From positions 1 to 51,736 of the forward strand of contig JADIYW010000020.1 of the NCBI GenBank assembly GCA_016705125.1: a DNA stretch of 51,736 nucleotides. Reading direction: 5' to 3'. The position numbers and the translations under genes were made by a program. Under the pieces are notes generated by a model that ran no database searches, was not told where the DNA came from, and saw only the letters and a program-made list of their open reading frames with translations. The DNA comes from Bacteroidota bacterium (lineage in GTDB: Bacteria; Bacteroidota; Bacteroidia; Chitinophagales; JADIYW01). Positions 32,795 through 42,152 of this stretch are shown piece after piece; within the stretch, counting starts at the first letter, position 1; every line of letters begins with the position of its first letter.

Positions 32795-35323
32795 CTATCT
32801 GTTAATAATAAATTTATCGGTAATATTTGTCATACCTGCGCCACTTATTTTTACAATATAAGTACCATTCGATAAATCAGCTACATCGATTGCAATATCA
32901 TTGCCTTCGGATAAATCGGTTTGAATTGACTTTACAGTTCTTCCTGTAACATCAAATAATTGAATGTCTGCATTGGTTACACCTTTTCCGAAATAACTTA
33001 AATTCAATACTGAATTGGCTGGTGATGGGAATAGGGAAATGGAGTGCAGTATTTCTACATTTTGTGTATTGGTCAAGCCATTTAAGCTAGCAATAGTATT
33101 GAACTCTACAATAGAAGAATATGCTGTAAATGTTGAACTTCCTTGGCATTTCGCTTTTACACGTACTTGGTAAGTTTTATTGGCCGTTAATCCTGTTAAA
33201 ACGGTAGAACTAGCATTTACGCCCAATGTTTTGTTCTTCCATGTAGAAGTAGATTTTACTCTATAAGAAACCATAAAATTGGTTGCTGTGGTTTGTGGAG
33301 CCCAATTAATGGTAGCTGTATTTGTTCCTATAGCAGAAACAGTTACGCCAGAAGGTACACCACAAGTAATTACACAGCCAGTTGTTGTAAACGTAATTGC
33401 TGAGGAAGCAGTATTGCCTACAGTGCAATATCCTACAACCCTAAGGCTATAAGGAGTGCAAGTAGTTAATCCACTGATTGCAATTGGCGAGGCAGTTCCT
33501 GTTGCTGTAGGAGTGTAGGTATTACCACCATCAGTACTAATTTCTACTGCGTACGAATTATTTGTTGCACCAGGTGTAAAGCTAACAGAAGCTGTATTGT
33601 TTGTAATGCCACTAACTGCAATATTAGTAGGCGCACCACAAGAAGAGGTTCCTCCACATGCAGCTCCAACAAATACTGCGTACCAAGCATTTTCTACTGT
33701 ACAAACTTCAGGTGAACCAGCACCATATAAATCGATTGCTGCTTGAATGGTATATGTTCTAGCATTTGCATATTTTGTAGATGCTGTCATATATACATCT
33801 TCAGCTCTGAAAGTGATAAGTTCTGCTTTATTGAATCCAATGCCAGTTACATTATAAGCAAAACCCTTATCGTTTGTACCGCTACCGCCTTGAGAAACTA
33901 GATAAAACCAATAATTCATTACACCACTATTGGTATGTACACCGCCATTATCAATAAACGAACCAGTATTTGCCCATTTAGACCCTTTGTAGGTGTCTGG
34001 TTGGTTTTCTGATTTTGGATTACTCATTGAACGCAATCCATTACTACCTGAGCGCTTATCAATGTCTTCCCCTATTTGCCAAATTTCTTTTTCGGGAGCT
34101 GCAAAATATTCAACAGCTGCACCCCAAATATCACTCAATCCTTCATTTATTGCACCTGATTCTCCTTGATAAGTTAAATTGGCAGTATTAGTACAAACAC
34201 CATGTCCAATTTCATGACCACAAACATCTAATGATGTTAGTGCATCAAAAGAAGAAGCACCATCACCATAAGTCATTCGCGAGCCATCCCAAAAAGCATT
34301 TTCATAGGCATTGCTATAATGAACATAACTTTTTATGGTAGCACCATTTCCGTTATAGCTGTTTCTACCGTGAATAGTTTGCCAATAATCCCATACTTTT
34401 TCTGCGCCCCAGTGGGCATCTAAACCTGCATTGTCTTTTGCCGTATTTGCAAATTCTCCTGCCGTCCAATTATTGTCGGCGTCTGAAAATAAAGTAGCAC
34501 TGCCATAGTTTGTGCCTTTTTTACAGTTATAAGTTTCGCATTTTCGGTTTCCTGTTTCTTTGGTTGTATAATTTGTGCCATTAAAATCTGTCGTTATGTC
34601 TCTTGTCCCTGAATATCTTGTTTGGGCAGAACCTAATGCATCTACATGATGAATTTGAGCATTTACAAATAAAATAGCACCGTTTTGAGCATCAACATAA
34701 ACATCACCTCTGCTGATTGGAGCTGAAGCATAAATATCAAATTTATATGCTAATTTTATCTTACCCGAACCACCATAAAAATCCTCTACAAAAACCAATT
34801 CTCCTTTTGGATAAAAGGTGGCTTTTGCATCGCCAGTTTCCATTTTAATGAATTGTTCTTCTTCTGCAATTTGCCATTTGTAGGTGTTGGCTCCCACATG
34901 CTTTAGTGCATTTTGCAAAGCGCTATTTTCAGTTAAAGTTGGAGTGGTGGAGGTGCCTGCATCAATAGGCAAAAAATCGCCATTTGCCATTAAAGCCTTT
35001 CCGTTATTATAGTGAATATTATAAGTAGCAAATTCCACTTTTATTCCCTGATAATATTGTTGCAATTTTTGGTGTTGAAATCCTTTGGTGTCCGTTCCTT
35101 GACGATACACAACATATTCATCTGAAGCGTTTAAAGGCAAAACTTGTTTCAAAATTTCCTGACCAGTTACATTCGTTTGTCGCAATGCAGCATTGTCTTC
35201 AAATCTTATAAAACTTGGATTACCACGTTGATCCAATTCAGTAAAATTGTTGCCAGCAAAACTCGAAGAACTTAAAATAAGTCCTAAAACAAGTAGACTA
35301 AATTTAGTTAAAAACTTTCTCAT
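32795..35323 (-). CDS. Secreted M4 (thermolysin-like) metalloprotease with FN3 domains and T9SS sorting domain
   Basis: 842 residues from ATG 35323 (MRKFLTKFSLL), preferred to a start 27 bases upstream because it gives a clean signal peptide ending SSFAG. A propeptide (FTP/PepSY-like, about 25-210) precedes the protease domain at about 215-545. Zinc ligands are in HEIGHGV (about 367-373) and the glutamate of NEGLSDIWG (about 392-400). Two fibronectin type III domains follow at about 560-655 and 660-745, and the last 80 residues (from LFPSPANSVLNLSYFG) are a type A T9SS sorting domain ending FIINR. It is a degradative exoenzyme released or anchored at the cell surface. Confidence 0.93.
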   Translation of the reverse strand: MRKFLTKFSLLVLGLILSSSSFAGNNFTELDQRGNPSFIRFEDNAALRQTNVTGQEILKQVLPLNASDEYVVYRQGTDTKGFQHQKLQQYYQGIKVEFATYNIHYNNGKALMANGDFLPIDAGTSTTPTLTENSALQNALKHVGANTYKWQIAEEEQFIKMETGDAKATFYPKGELVFVEDFYGGSGKIKLAYKFDIYASAPISRGDVYVDAQNGAILFVNAQIHHVDALGSAQTRYSGTRDITTDFNGTNYTTKETGNRKCETYNCKKGTNYGSATLFSDADNNWTAGEFANTAKDNAGLDAHWGAEKVWDYWQTIHGRNSYNGNGATIKSYVHYSNAYENAFWDGSRMTYGDGASSFDALTSLDVCGHEIGHGVCTNTANLTYQGESGAINEGLSDIWGAAVEYFAAPEKEIWQIGEDIDKRSGSNGLRSMSNPKSENQPDTYKGSKWANTGSFIDNGGVHTNSGVMNYWFYLVSQGGSGTNDKGFAYNVTGIGFNKAELITFRAEDVYMTASTKYANARTYTIQAAIDLYGAGSPEVCTVENAWYAVFVGAACGGTSSCGAPTNIAVSGITNNTASVSFTPGATNNSYAVEISTDGGNTYTPTATGTASPIAISGLTTCTPYSLRVVGYCTVGNTASSAITFTTTGCVITCGVPSGVTVSAIGTNTATINWAPQTTATNFMVSYRVKSTSTWKNKTLGVNASSTVLTGLTANKTYQVRVKAKCQGSSTFTAYSSIVEFNTIASLNGLTNTQNVEILHSISLFPSPANSVLNLSYFGKGVTNADIQLFDVTGRTVKSIQTDLSEGNDIAIDVADLSNGTYIVKISGAGMTNITDKFIINR

Positions 35324-35347
35324 TATATTTGGTTTTTGTTTGAATAA

Positions 35348-35355
35348 CAAAGCTA
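35348..35355 (-). promoter_or_regulatory. Promoter -7 element for the M4 protease
   Basis: Minus-strand TAGCTTTG matches TAnnTTTG exactly; the leader to ATG 35323 would be about 20 bases. Confidence 0.5.
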
Positions 35356-35601
35356 GTTAATATAAAATTAAACTATTCACTTTTTTGAAAAAAAAGAAGA
35401 ATAAAATTTTATATATGTAAAATTAAAATTGTTGGTTTTGACTAACTCAAAATACAAGCGTTTAAATTAAAATCGAATTGATAGAAAATAGCATTATTAA
35501 TTCTATTTTCTAGAGCCCTTTTAAATACAATTGTGCAAAGGTGGAACGGACAGTTTAATTTTATTTATAAACTCCCAACGATTAGTAAGTAAGTTCATTT
35601 T

Positions 35602-36342
35602 TCATCTGATTTTCTTTTCTATTACACCCATAATTACTCCAAAATTTCCATCGGTTTGCATCCATTTTTTTTCTGGAAGGTAGGTTCTGGATACAAAACC
35701 GTCAAGAAATAATGCGTTTTTGCAGCCTAAATTTTTAAAGAATTTTGCAAAGTCATAAAAATTAATTGCTGTCTTTGACATTGCAAACACCACTTTGTTG
35801 TTAGGCAAAATACCAACACCATTACGGATGTTCAGGTTTGTTGATCCAGCTTTAAATGCAGAATGAATTTGTCCGTCAATGATTAACATTGGGCCTGATT
35901 GTGTCGCAAATTTTATTTTTCCATTATCTACAAAATCTGTCGCTTTGCAAACAATAGGGATATTGTCAGTTGTGATATAAAAAACACCGTTTGGCTTTAA
36001 ATAGAAATTTCCGTTTCCATTCGCAGTATCTAAAGCAACCATTATTTTTTTGTTTTGAATAAAAAGTCCTTTTGGCGAAAAATCATTATTGAACATTCCG
36101 CCGTTCATGGCAAAGGTCAGTATCAAATTTTTTTGATCAACATAATTTTTTAAATTTTGAATACTTTTCAGCGTTTCTCCATTTTCGTTCTTCCAATAGA
36201 ATTGCAAATCTTTTGTTTTGGGGTCAACCGTATAAGCCAAAATTTGATCTTCATCTGAATTACCTATTGTTTTAAAAGCAATCAATCCTGCTGTTAGCAG
36301 AAGTAATAAACCCAACAATATTATTTTCCCTTTCCGTTTCAA
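35602..36342 (-). CDS. Phosphodiester glycosidase-family (DUF2233/NAGPA) protein
   Basis: 246 residues from a TTG start (MKRKGKIILLG). One N-terminal membrane helix (6-26) anchors it facing the periplasm. Family motifs: TFAMNGGMFNNDFSPKGL near residue 76, KPNGVFY near 118, TQSGPMLIIDG near 146, RNGVGILPNNKVVFAMS near 170 and NALFLDGF near 205. The fold is that of the human enzyme that uncovers mannose 6-phosphate by removing GlcNAc-1-phosphate; bacterial members are thought to act on phosphodiester-linked sugars in the envelope. It stands alone with about 250-bp AT-rich spacers on both sides. Confidence 0.83.
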   Translation of the reverse strand: MKRKGKIILLGLLLLLTAGLIAFKTIGNSDEDQILAYTVDPKTKDLQFYWKNENGETLKSIQNLKNYVDQKNLILTFAMNGGMFNNDFSPKGLFIQNKKIMVALDTANGNGNFYLKPNGVFYITTDNIPIVCKATDFVDNGKIKFATQSGPMLIIDGQIHSAFKAGSTNLNIRNGVGILPNNKVVFAMSKTAINFYDFAKFFKNLGCKNALFLDGFVSRTYLPEKKWMQTDGNFGVIMGVIEKKIR

Positions 36343-36588
36343 TTTTTTATTTTTTTTGAGTTTGAAGTGATTTTATTTTAGTCTTGATTTTTTTGGTAAA
36401 TCAAACGTTTATATATTCGTTTTGATTTGTAAACTTATCCTTTTGTTTTTAATTTTTCATCAATTTATTTCCTTTGAATAAAATTCTGTTTTTTATGTGA
36501 AGCTTATAAAAGTTAAAAAAAGAGGCAAATTAGGAAACTGCAAAAGCCATATTTGAAAAGAATATTTTATGCGACATTTTTTTACATA

Positions 36589-37137
36589 TCAAATTTCAAA
36601 GCTTATAATGCAAGTTTTATTTTTAATTAGCTCGTTGTCCTCCCTGTTGTTACTTAGGTCGTAAATTATTTTTTCAATTTCTATTTTTTCCAATTTTCTT
36701 ACACTACGAATTAATGTAATCTGGGAATCATTTGATTTACTTAGGGAGGTTTTAATTGTTGCTTTAGTATTTCCTTTTAGCTCAAAACTATCAATAACTA
36801 AAGAAGAAGTATAGTTCATTCCATTAATTGTAATAGAAAAAGTACCAGAAGGCAATGTAGTTGAAATGAAACCACTTTCATTTAAAAGAAATAATGTATC
36901 CTTTTTACCAAAACTATCAATAATGATTTCTGCAAAAGGAAGAGGTTCTTTCTCATAGTCTAAAATTTGAAATGTCAAATTATTTTTATTTATGGCTAAA
37001 TTGGAAGAATCAATTTCGGTTGTATAAGAAGATGGTTGGTTTATTAGACGATCTTTATACTCAAATTTGTATTTCTTTTGTCCAAACAATATTGTTGGGA
37101 GTAAAAGCAATGTTAAAATGATGAATCTTTGTTTCAA
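36589..37137 (-). CDS. Exported protein with a carboxypeptidase-regulatory-like domain
   Basis: 182 residues from a TTG start. The signal peptide (MKQRFIILTLLLLPTILFGQ) is cleaved near residue 20. Residues 50-115 look like a small beta-sandwich of the carboxypeptidase-regulatory type: LTFQILDYEKEPLPFAEIII, then a DTLFLLNESGFISTTLPSGTF turn region and ITINGMNY. Such domains usually begin TonB receptors, but here the protein ends soon after, so it is a stand-alone secreted protein of unknown role. The C-terminal 40 residues are highly charged. Confidence 0.6.
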   Translation of the reverse strand: MKQRFIILTLLLLPTILFGQKKYKFEYKDRLINQPSSYTTEIDSSNLAINKNNLTFQILDYEKEPLPFAEIIIDSFGKKDTLFLLNESGFISTTLPSGTFSITINGMNYTSSLVIDSFELKGNTKATIKTSLSKSNDSQITLIRSVRKLEKIEIEKIIYDLSNNREDNELIKNKTCIISFEI

Positions 37138-37381
37138 ATTGTGGTTTAATTTAAAAGTGACATAAGGCTCTCCTTAAAAACGCATTTACAATAATTAGAA
37201 TTCTGTTTGTCCCATTAAAAAAACCAAGATAGTAGAAAAATAGTTCCAAATGAAATCTCTTGATTGGACTTGTAAATGTTTAATGGTTGTTCTTGGTTAT
37301 TTCCAAACAAAAAGGCTATCAAAAAAAAGAAATATTAATTTTTTTATTTTTTCCAATCGATTATAATTTTTATTATTTCCT

Positions 37382-38173
37382 TCAGTTAGTTTGAGTTTTA
37401 TAATAGTCACTATTTAATAATTTTCTAATTCCAATAAAAACAAAAATCATTAAGGAGTACACTAAAAAGAATGAAAATATATATTTTTCAAGTTTCAAAA
37501 CAAGCATACATGCGATTATAAGCAATTGAAACCCCAAACCACATGTTGAAACCAATGTCATTAACCAATTGGGAATAATTGTTCCTTTGTCTGCATTTTT
37601 GTCTAACTGATAAATAATCAAGTCGAAAGTGCCATAAAGGAAATTGTATAATCCGAATAAAACATTTACATGCTTTTGATTTTCGTTGCCTAATGCTATT
37701 GGAGAATGCGCTTCAAACACTCTGCTGGTTGTATCTCCATCAAATTTATTTCTAAGAATAACATAGTAGTAGTTGTAAAGAGTGCCTTGTAATTGTAAAC
37801 CCAAAAATGCCAAAACGCCCATCCAAATGGAGGATTCTGTTATATACCATATCGCAATAAAAAACAGCGCATTAAGTATAATATCTGATACAGAATCTAG
37901 GTATCTTCCGATATAGCTTGGCTTTTGATTCATACGAGCTAATTCGCCATCGGCAGCATCTAAGATAGATTTTAAAATTAAAAATAAAGCTGCAAACCAA
38001 AAATAACTTTGAAGCATACAGTAAATGGCAATTAAACCAGACACGATGAATCCAATGGTTAAGTGTATTGGAGTGACGAAAGAATTTTTTAATGCGTTTG
38101 CAATAATTTTTGCTGCTGGTCTTCCATAGTCTGAAAGATCTAAAAATTTATTTTCCTTGGGTAATTTTGACAT
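37382..38173 (-). CDS. CDP-alcohol phosphatidyltransferase
   Basis: 263 residues, about six membrane helices. The catalytic signature D-G-x2-A-R-x8-G-x3-D-x3-D is perfect: D75 G76 A79 R80 G89 D93 D97. Such enzymes move a phosphatidyl or similar group from a CDP-activated donor to an alcohol in phospholipid or phosphosugar-lipid synthesis. The alcohol acceptor cannot be told from the motif. It has no operon partner here. Confidence 0.9.
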   Translation of the reverse strand: MSKLPKENKFLDLSDYGRPAAKIIANALKNSFVTPIHLTIGFIVSGLIAIYCMLQSYFWFAALFLILKSILDAADGELARMNQKPSYIGRYLDSVSDIILNALFFIAIWYITESSIWMGVLAFLGLQLQGTLYNYYYVILRNKFDGDTTSRVFEAHSPIALGNENQKHVNVLFGLYNFLYGTFDLIIYQLDKNADKGTIIPNWLMTLVSTCGLGFQLLIIACMLVLKLEKYIFSFFLVYSLMIFVFIGIRKLLNSDYYKTQTN

Positions 38174-38479
38174 ATATTGTTTTATTAAAAAAATACAATA
38201 ACATTTATAGAATGTTATTTTTACTCAAAAACTACTTTAGGAGTATTGAGGTAAACAACTAATGATGTTGGAAAGTTTTTGCAAGACTCATTTAGAATTC
38301 TGAATTGCGGCCAACGTCTGATGTAAATAAATGCTCCACAATCTTTTTGGTAAGAATAAGCTAAAAAGGATCAAAATTTTGACTTTTTTTAAAGGGTAAT
38401 TTTATTGGGTTGAAAATTTGGTTTGTGCTTCTAGGTTATTTGTGGTTCGCTCAATAGGAATTTATTTTGTAATTAACCA
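38174..38479. other. Gene-free AT-rich spacer
   Basis: I see no open frame, RNA gene or clear hairpin in these 306 bases. A short GC-richer patch (about 38306-38325) stands out but matches nothing I know. Confidence 0.5.
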
Positions 38480-38791
38480 TTAAAAACCCAAAGGTTCACG
38501 ACTTGTATGTCTTATTCTGATAACTCGAATTTCTCTAGTGTCAACTTTAATTTGATATGTAATTCGGTAGCTATATACTACAAATGTTCTGAATTCTTTG
38601 CTTTGTGGGTCTTTTAATTTGTCAGTTTCGAAAATTAGTGCATTTTTTTTACATCGTTCAGGCGAGATAACATTCCATTTTTTACAATTTTTGGAGCTTG
38701 AGAATTTTGTTTAGATAAAAATTCTAAAATATCTTTGAAGTGGTCAAGCGCAATTTTATCTCAAATAATGGAGTACTTTTTAGTTTACCAT
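38480..38791 (-). pseudogene. Broken RelE/ParE-family toxin
   Basis: The remnant starts at ATG 38791, which overlaps the antitoxin stop in the usual coupled manner. It reads M-V-N then TAA at the fourth codon, with a frame change about ten codons later. The next frame gives DHFKDILEFLSKQNSQAPK, and then a -1 slip in an eight-base A run (plus-strand T run 38643-38650). The third frame encodes the typical end of this toxin family: EFRTFVVYSYRITYQI and RVIRIRHTSREPLGF, stop at 38480-38482. With at least three lesions it cannot make an active mRNA interferase. The antitoxin next to it is intact. Confidence 0.8.
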
Positions 38792-39015
38792 TTAGATAAT
38801 TCCTTAAGAGCCACTTCATTTTTAACAGAATTTCCTTTTTCAATTCTGGCAACTGCATCAATAATTTCTTTGTTATACTGTTTTCGAGTAATTCGTTTCT
38901 CGTCTTTATCAACGTTTAAAAAATTCTTTACTATTTTTAAAAGCAATTCTTGCTGTTTGTTGGTCAACACAGGTAAGTATCCGTCAAATTGTTCTTTAAT
39001 CGCTGCCGTTGTCAT
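38785..39015 (-). CDS. Antitoxin of a RelE-type pair
   Basis: 76 residues. A mostly helical small protein: the N-terminal part (about 20-60) contains LTNKQQELLLKIVKNFL and RKQYNKEIIDAVARIEKG, and the C-terminus NEVALKELSKW is typical of Bacteroidota antitoxins, whose tail wraps the toxin. Its stop overlaps the toxin ATG (ATGGTAA). It is intact although its toxin is not, the order in which such pairs usually decay, since loss of the antitoxin first would be harmful. Confidence 0.78.
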   Translation of the reverse strand: MTTAAIKEQFDGYLPVLTNKQQELLLKIVKNFLNVDKDEKRITRKQYNKEIIDAVARIEKGNSVKNEVALKELSKW

Positions 39016-39290
39016 CTCAAAATATTTTAATAATTAAATTTACAAAAAATTGAATTAAACTCCAAAACAGAAAAATAAATTGTCTTGGATTTGAAAGAAA
39101 ACGTTTTTAATATAATATCAGGCTGGATAGGTTGTGAAAAAACTGCTGAAAATTTTTGAAAAAAACTGCTGTTTATTTTTTTTCTTAATTTATTAGACGA
39201 GTTTTATATTTCATAAAAAGGGATTTGAATTTTATATTTGATTAATATGATAACGTTTTTCAATCTTAATTTATTGCCCTTTTTTTAGAC

Positions 39291-39758
39291 TTACAAATAC
39301 CAAATATGGACTAAATCAAGATTTGACATTTTTGCCTCTTTACAAATTGAAATTAACTTTGCTACAGCTTCAATAGCATCCTGTGTAACTTCTAAATCTT
39401 CATTATGTGTACTTATCATTTTGTCAAACCACTTGTTGGTTAGCAGATTCCCTTCTTTATTATTAAAGTCGGCAAAAAGATCTTTTATAATTGGGTTAAC
39501 TAAATATGCCCCAAATTCTTCTGAGTCAAAACAAAATATTTCTGTGTCTAAATACTCTCTTAATCCAAAAGTGGCAATATTCCTTATCTCTGTGGCTGAA
39601 TTTACGAGCAAGTTCAAGTCATTTGGAATTAAGTGAAGGCTAAAATCTGCTAAAAGGTTTTGTGCTTCCATATTATCAAAAAAATCAAGATCAAATTTTT
39701 CAGCAGCATTTATAATTGTACCCTTATTTCCAATTGCAAATTGTAATGATAATCCCAT
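39291..39758 (-). CDS. Hypothetical cytosolic protein
   Basis: 155 residues, no signal or membrane segment, acidic and helix-rich. I recognise no named domain. Notable stretches are LREYLDTEIFCFDSEEFGAYL and the C-terminal DLVHIWYL. It lies alone in an accessory stretch with a broken toxin on one side and another orphan of similar size on the other. Both resemble immunity-type orphan genes in size and setting, but nothing in the sequence proves it. Confidence 0.6.
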   Translation of the reverse strand: MGLSLQFAIGNKGTIINAAEKFDLDFFDNMEAQNLLADFSLHLIPNDLNLLVNSATEIRNIATFGLREYLDTEIFCFDSEEFGAYLVNPIIKDLFADFNNKEGNLLTNKWFDKMISTHNEDLEVTQDAIEAVAKLISICKEAKMSNLDLVHIWYL

Positions 39759-39936
39759 ATTTTGATTTTTTTAAAATCGGTTTTATTTCATCAGTTTATA
39801 AAAATACTAAAATTGATAAACATTTATAATCAATTAAAAAAATAAGGATATTTGATTGATTAAATATTTACTTTTTTTCTGAGCTACCAATAAAAGTGAA
39901 TTTATATAATCATTGTTAAACTGTATTGTTCTGATA

Positions 39937-40383
39937 TTACAGCTTAAATGGTGGCATAGTCGTTGACCAAATAGCTCTAGGATTTAAATAATCAATTTTC
40001 AAGTCGTTACCAGTTATGCTTTTTACCTTACCCAACCAACAAGACTTATGAGTTCTCATGTCAAATAGAAATAGACCAAATTTGTCCGAAATATACGTAA
40101 TTATTGTTTTTAAGTCTGTTAAGGGAATTTTGTCCTTTTGTGTTGGTTTTTCACCTCTCAGGTCAAGTATTTTTTGAGTAAATCTTTGCTTTTCATCTCT
40201 CTTATTGTCTTTGATGAATTTTGTATTTAGTATTATATAGCCGTTAGCAACATAGTCATCTGTGATAAGTTTCATTAAAAGCCAATTTTCAGAAAAGTCA
40301 ATTACATAACCTGTATAAATATCTTCGCAGTCTATATACTGAAAAGTAAAGGCAAAAACTTTATTCAATATGTTCTTGTTCAT
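39937..40383 (-). CDS. Hypothetical cytosolic protein
   Basis: 148 residues without signal or membrane helix. Aromatic-rich beta strands (YTGYVIDFSENWLLMKLI near residue 23; LGKVKSITGNDLKIDYLN near 117) suggest a small beta-barrel of SH3 or Sm type at both ends. Aligned this way the two halves may be related. No family recognised. It is flanked by other single minus-strand accessory genes. Confidence 0.6.
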   Translation of the reverse strand: MNKNILNKVFAFTFQYIDCEDIYTGYVIDFSENWLLMKLITDDYVANGYIILNTKFIKDNKRDEKQRFTQKILDLRGEKPTQKDKIPLTDLKTIITYISDKFGLFLFDMRTHKSCWLGKVKSITGNDLKIDYLNPRAIWSTTMPPFKL

Positions 40384-40565
40384 AGGCCATTTGTTTCTAT
40401 TTTTTCATTATGTACAACAATGAATTTTGATTTTTTAAAATATTTAGTAAAAGTAGGGTAATTAATGTATCATTTTCATTTATAAGTAAATTCTAGAATC
40501 CGTTATCATACTTTTTCGATTGTAAACAGGTAATAGAATCTAAAAAAAAGAGATTAAATCTTTTT

Positions 40566-40796
40566 TTATTGGTTTTCTTCCTTTCTATCTGAATCATTTT
40601 TGTCAAGTTCGGGAGTTGAAAAAATACCCATAACAAGCCCTAAAGTTGCAATTGAAATTCCAATTATGAGCCTTGTAGTGGTCGGATTTGGAAAAAAAAT
40701 AATAGCACCTATTCCTAGTCCAAAAAGCAATGGAGAAGCTACAATTTGCAACCAACCAATTACCTTGGTTAAATAATCTAATATTTTATGCATCAT
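40566..40796 (-). CDS. Small membrane protein coupled to the RDD gene
   Basis: 76 residues with two helices (about 12-34 and 40-60) and a charged C-terminal tail (PELDKNDSDRKEENQ). Its ATG overlaps the RDD stop codon by four bases (ATGA), so the two are translated together and may form one membrane complex. No family known to me. Confidence 0.65.
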   Translation of the reverse strand: MMHKILDYLTKVIGWLQIVASPLLFGLGIGAIIFFPNPTTTRLIIGISIATLGLVMGIFSTPELDKNDSDRKEENQ

Positions 40797-41197
40797 CCTT
40801 TAGCATCCGAATAAACCACCACAGAGCCTATTAAATGGTCATGTATGGCCCTCTTCTTCTCATTGCCCGATACTGTAACTAAGGAAATGATACCCAAAAA
40901 AGCTTTAAAAAAATACCTTATTATAGCCAAATGGAATTGTATGTTTTTTTGTTCATCCGATTCTCTTTTAACTCGAATTCCAAGCAACATGTGACCGATA
41001 GTTCCTCCAAAAAAACTTGTAAAAATTGGATCATAAAGAAAAAAGATAAAAACGAATGCAATAATTTGGACAGAATCAGGGATGGTTTCAAATAAGGAAA
41101 AAACATATGAGGCTAGATAGATAAAACCGACAACAACGATACTATCTGTCAACATCGCCTTAATTCTTTCCGAAATTCCTGGGTAATTTTCTTGCAT
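40793..41197 (-). CDS. RDD-family membrane protein
   Basis: 134 residues, about three membrane helices. The first helix follows ERIKAMLTDSIVV, where the family has an R...D pattern, then GGTIGHMLLGIRV near residue 68, a hallmark, and the conserved end KRAIHDHLIGSVVV. RDD proteins are small membrane proteins, some linked to ion transport; the role here is unknown. It leads a two-gene unit. Confidence 0.83.
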   Translation of the reverse strand: MQENYPGISERIKAMLTDSIVVVGFIYLASYVFSLFETIPDSVQIIAFVFIFFLYDPIFTSFFGGTIGHMLLGIRVKRESDEQKNIQFHLAIIRYFFKAFLGIISLVTVSGNEKKRAIHDHLIGSVVVYSDAKG

Positions 41198-41413
41198 TAT
41201 AAATATATTTTTAAAAAAAGAAATACAAACCTCAAACCAAAATTAGAATTTAATAGCTTTAAAAAAAAACTATTCTCACTCTTTTCTAAAAAATTGAATT
41301 ATTTATATTTTTTAATTTAAATTATGAAATCTATTTTTAAGCTAAATATTCCTTTCAAAAGTAAATTTACTAAGTCGGTTTAAGGTTTAAAGTTTTTTTT
41401 GGTGTCATTTTTT

Positions 41414-42019
41414 TTATCGTATAAGAAATTTCGTTTCACTTCTGGATTTTAATTTATTTTTCAAGGCTAATATTGCTAAGACCAAAAGAAAAAGATATCC
41501 AAAAATAACTTTAACACTTCCAAAATTTGCTATTATAAGTACAAGGCCTGCAATTCCAGGTTTTCCGTGACTAACAAGTTCATATTCAACACCTTTTTCA
41601 ATCTCAAAAGCTAAATATAATGACCATAAAAAAATTGCAGTTATGGCTAGTAATGCAAATAATTGTGGTTTAGCATAGTTTAAAACAGTTGGGATTTTAG
41701 TGTTATATGTCAATTTTGGATTTTCGGATTTTATAAACTCGAAAATTTCGTTTTTTGTTTTTTCGTCCTCAATATTTAATTGTTCTTCAGAGTCATTTCC
41801 AAACAATATTTTGATATAATTTTTTCCTTTTTGGTTTTCAATTTTCTTTATGTAGGAAAAAGGAATACTGAATAAGTTATTTAGGTAGATTGGGTCAATG
41901 GTTTCTAATTTTATAAAATTTAAATCAATATCTTTTGGATTTCCTTTATAGATTATTTTGTCTTTTATTAAAATTAATTTATTTGATTTAGAATCATTAA
42001 ATTTCCATATTTTATTCAT
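41414..42019 (-). CDS. Membrane protein of unknown function
   Basis: 201 residues from ATG 42019. The N-terminal 110 residues are soluble and beta-rich, in a pattern like a bacterial PH-type domain (KLILIKDKIIYKGNPKDI; IPFSYIKKIENQKGKNYIKI), followed by two membrane helices at about 120-145 and 165-190 and a basic tail. No named family; the PH-like reading is a guess from strand spacing. Confidence 0.55.
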   Translation of the reverse strand: MNKIWKFNDSKSNKLILIKDKIIYKGNPKDIDLNFIKLETIDPIYLNNLFSIPFSYIKKIENQKGKNYIKILFGNDSEEQLNIEDEKTKNEIFEFIKSENPKLTYNTKIPTVLNYAKPQLFALLAITAIFLWSLYLAFEIEKGVEYELVSHGKPGIAGLVLIIANFGSVKVIFGYLFLLVLAILALKNKLKSRSETKFLIR

Positions 42020-42152
42020 CAAAGTGTCTTTTTTTATTCTTTAAACTCATTTTTTGACAATCCTAATTTAAAAAGTTTGCATATCAATCACTTTTAATTT
42101 TCAAATCTTCATTATTCAATACAAATTCATTAGTTTGTTTTACATTATTGAC

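Noticed and set aside
38735..39037. Plus-strand 100-codon frame across the antitoxin
   Set aside because: Antisense to the antitoxin; its hydrophobic look comes from reversed Lys/Asn codons.
39135..39171. Short direct repeat TGAAAAAACTGCTG, two copies nine bases apart
   Set aside because: Only two copies, AT-rich and of differing length; not a CRISPR array or iteron set.
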